From contig NZ_CP093301.1 of NCBI RefSeq assembly GCF_024362785.1, forward strand, positions 3,472,001 through 3,536,000: a DNA stretch of 64,000 bases, in the 5' to 3' direction. Below are positions 63,503 through 64,000 of the stretch, one piece after another. The notes beneath the pieces are model-generated. The model was given only the letters and a program-made list of their open reading frames with translations, did no database searches and was not told the DNA's origin. Numbering within the stretch: position 1 is the stretch's first letter; each line of letters opens with the position of its first letter. Position numbers and translations under genes: made by a program. This DNA comes from Evansella sp. LMS18 (GTDB taxonomy: Bacteria; Bacillota; Bacilli; Bacillales; Salisediminibacteriaceae).

Positions 63503-64000
63503 ATGTGCGGCATTACAGGATGGGGCGATTTCAGCCGTTCCTTAAAAGGTGAGAAGAAAACGATGGCAGCGATAACAGGCACGTTGGAAAAGCGCGGTCC
63601 TGATGATTCCCGGCTGTGGCTGGAGGAGCACGCTGCCTTTGGGCATACAAGGCTGGCAGTAGTTGACCTTAAAGGAGGAGTGCAGCCCATGACGAAGATG
63701 CATGGGGAAAGCTCCTATACTATTTGTTATAACGGTGAATTGTATAATACAGAGGAACTGAGAAGAGAACTTCAGGGGGCAGGTTATGCTTTCCGTACCC
63801 ATTCAGATACAGAAGTTCTGCTGGCAGCTTATATCCACTGGCGGGAGAGCTGCCTCGATAAATTAAATGGGATATATGCTTTCGCTATCTGGGACGGGGA
63901 AAGACAGCAGTTATTCCTGGCAAGAGACCGCCTTGGAGTAAAACCGCTGTTTTTTTACAGGCTGGGTGAGGGTGTTGTCTTTGGCTCGGAAATAAAAGCG
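63503..64000 (+). CDS. asnB: Asparagine synthase (glutamine-hydrolysing), N-terminal part
   Basis: 166 codons to the window end; the gene continues beyond. The class II glutamine amidotransferase domain starts with the nucleophile Cys2 (MCGITGWGDF). Further family blocks are EKRGPDDSRLWLEEHAAFGHTRLAVVDLKGGVQPM, YTICYNGELYN, THSDTEVLLAAYIHW, LNGIYAFAIWD and ARDRLGVKPLFF. The ATP/aspartate-binding synthetase domain lies outside. GGGGGATACAGG precedes the ATG. Confidence 0.95.
   Translation, partial: MCGITGWGDFSRSLKGEKKTMAAITGTLEKRGPDDSRLWLEEHAAFGHTRLAVVDLKGGVQPMTKMHGESSYTICYNGELYNTEELRRELQGAGYAFRTHSDTEVLLAAYIHWRESCLDKLNGIYAFAIWDGERQQLFLARDRLGVKPLFFYRLGEGVVFGSEIKA

Overview
The window is a chromosomal segment of a low-GC, endospore-forming Gram-positive bacterium of the Bacillaceae, most likely an alkaliphile or halophile related to Alkalihalobacillus, Evansella or Salipaludibacillus. 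Sporulation genes (spoIVB, spo0A), Bacillus-type ribosome binding sites and the B. subtilis yqh-yqi-yqj gene order place it in that family. An OLE RNA with oapA, a NaChBac-type sodium channel and a strongly acidic flagellin point to an extremophile.

Layout. 0.4-11 kb: nusB, folD, xseA, xseB, ispA, then OLE RNA with its membrane partner OapA, then dxs, tlyA, argR and recN (isoprenoid precursors, C1 metabolism, DNA repair, arginine control). 11-16.6 kb: spoIVB and spo0A (sigma-H promoter with 0A boxes), a steA-like gene with two glycosyltransferase-like genes, and a DUF2627 gene. 16.8-27.2 kb: a complete branched-chain keto acid catabolic block, bkdR-ptb-bcd-buk-lpdV-bkdAA-bkdAB-bkdB, with a clear sigma-54 promoter and BkdR-like upstream sites. 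27.2-33.5 kb: small genes, brxB, a tRNA-Arg, yqjA, an L,D-transpeptidase and an IS1182-like element. 33.5-42 kb: prli42, then a methylmalonyl-CoA/propionyl-CoA module (mutase, a cobalamin-domain/epimerase fusion, a carboxyltransferase), a peptidase, a MarR-type regulator and DNA polymerase IV. 42-46.8 kb: a flagellar export and flagellin group (ylqG, ylqH, fliS, hag, yaaR). 47-54.9 kb: mixed accessory genes, including a lipoprotein gene interrupted by an in-frame UGA that looks like a selenocysteine codon. 55-61 kb: tnrA, the sodium channel, an FAD desaturase-like enzyme, an SDR, an SOS-box-controlled second Y-family polymerase and a small hypothetical gene. 61.5-64 kb: a low-molecular-weight phosphatase, a 1-kb array of 19 nested-palindrome units, and the start of an asparagine synthetase cut by the window end.

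The strongest leads are: (1) the putative selenoprotein at 47519-48046, where UGA sits at the first position of a CxxC-like redox motif and a GGU-loop hairpin starts 14 bases downstream; (2) the 51-bp nested-palindrome array at 62266-63251; (3) the OLE RNA locus; (4) several dispersed, structured intergenic repeat families, one with compensatory changes between copies; and (5) a possible four-way-junction RNA upstream of brxB. All functional assignments come from reading translated sequence and motifs; no database search was run.
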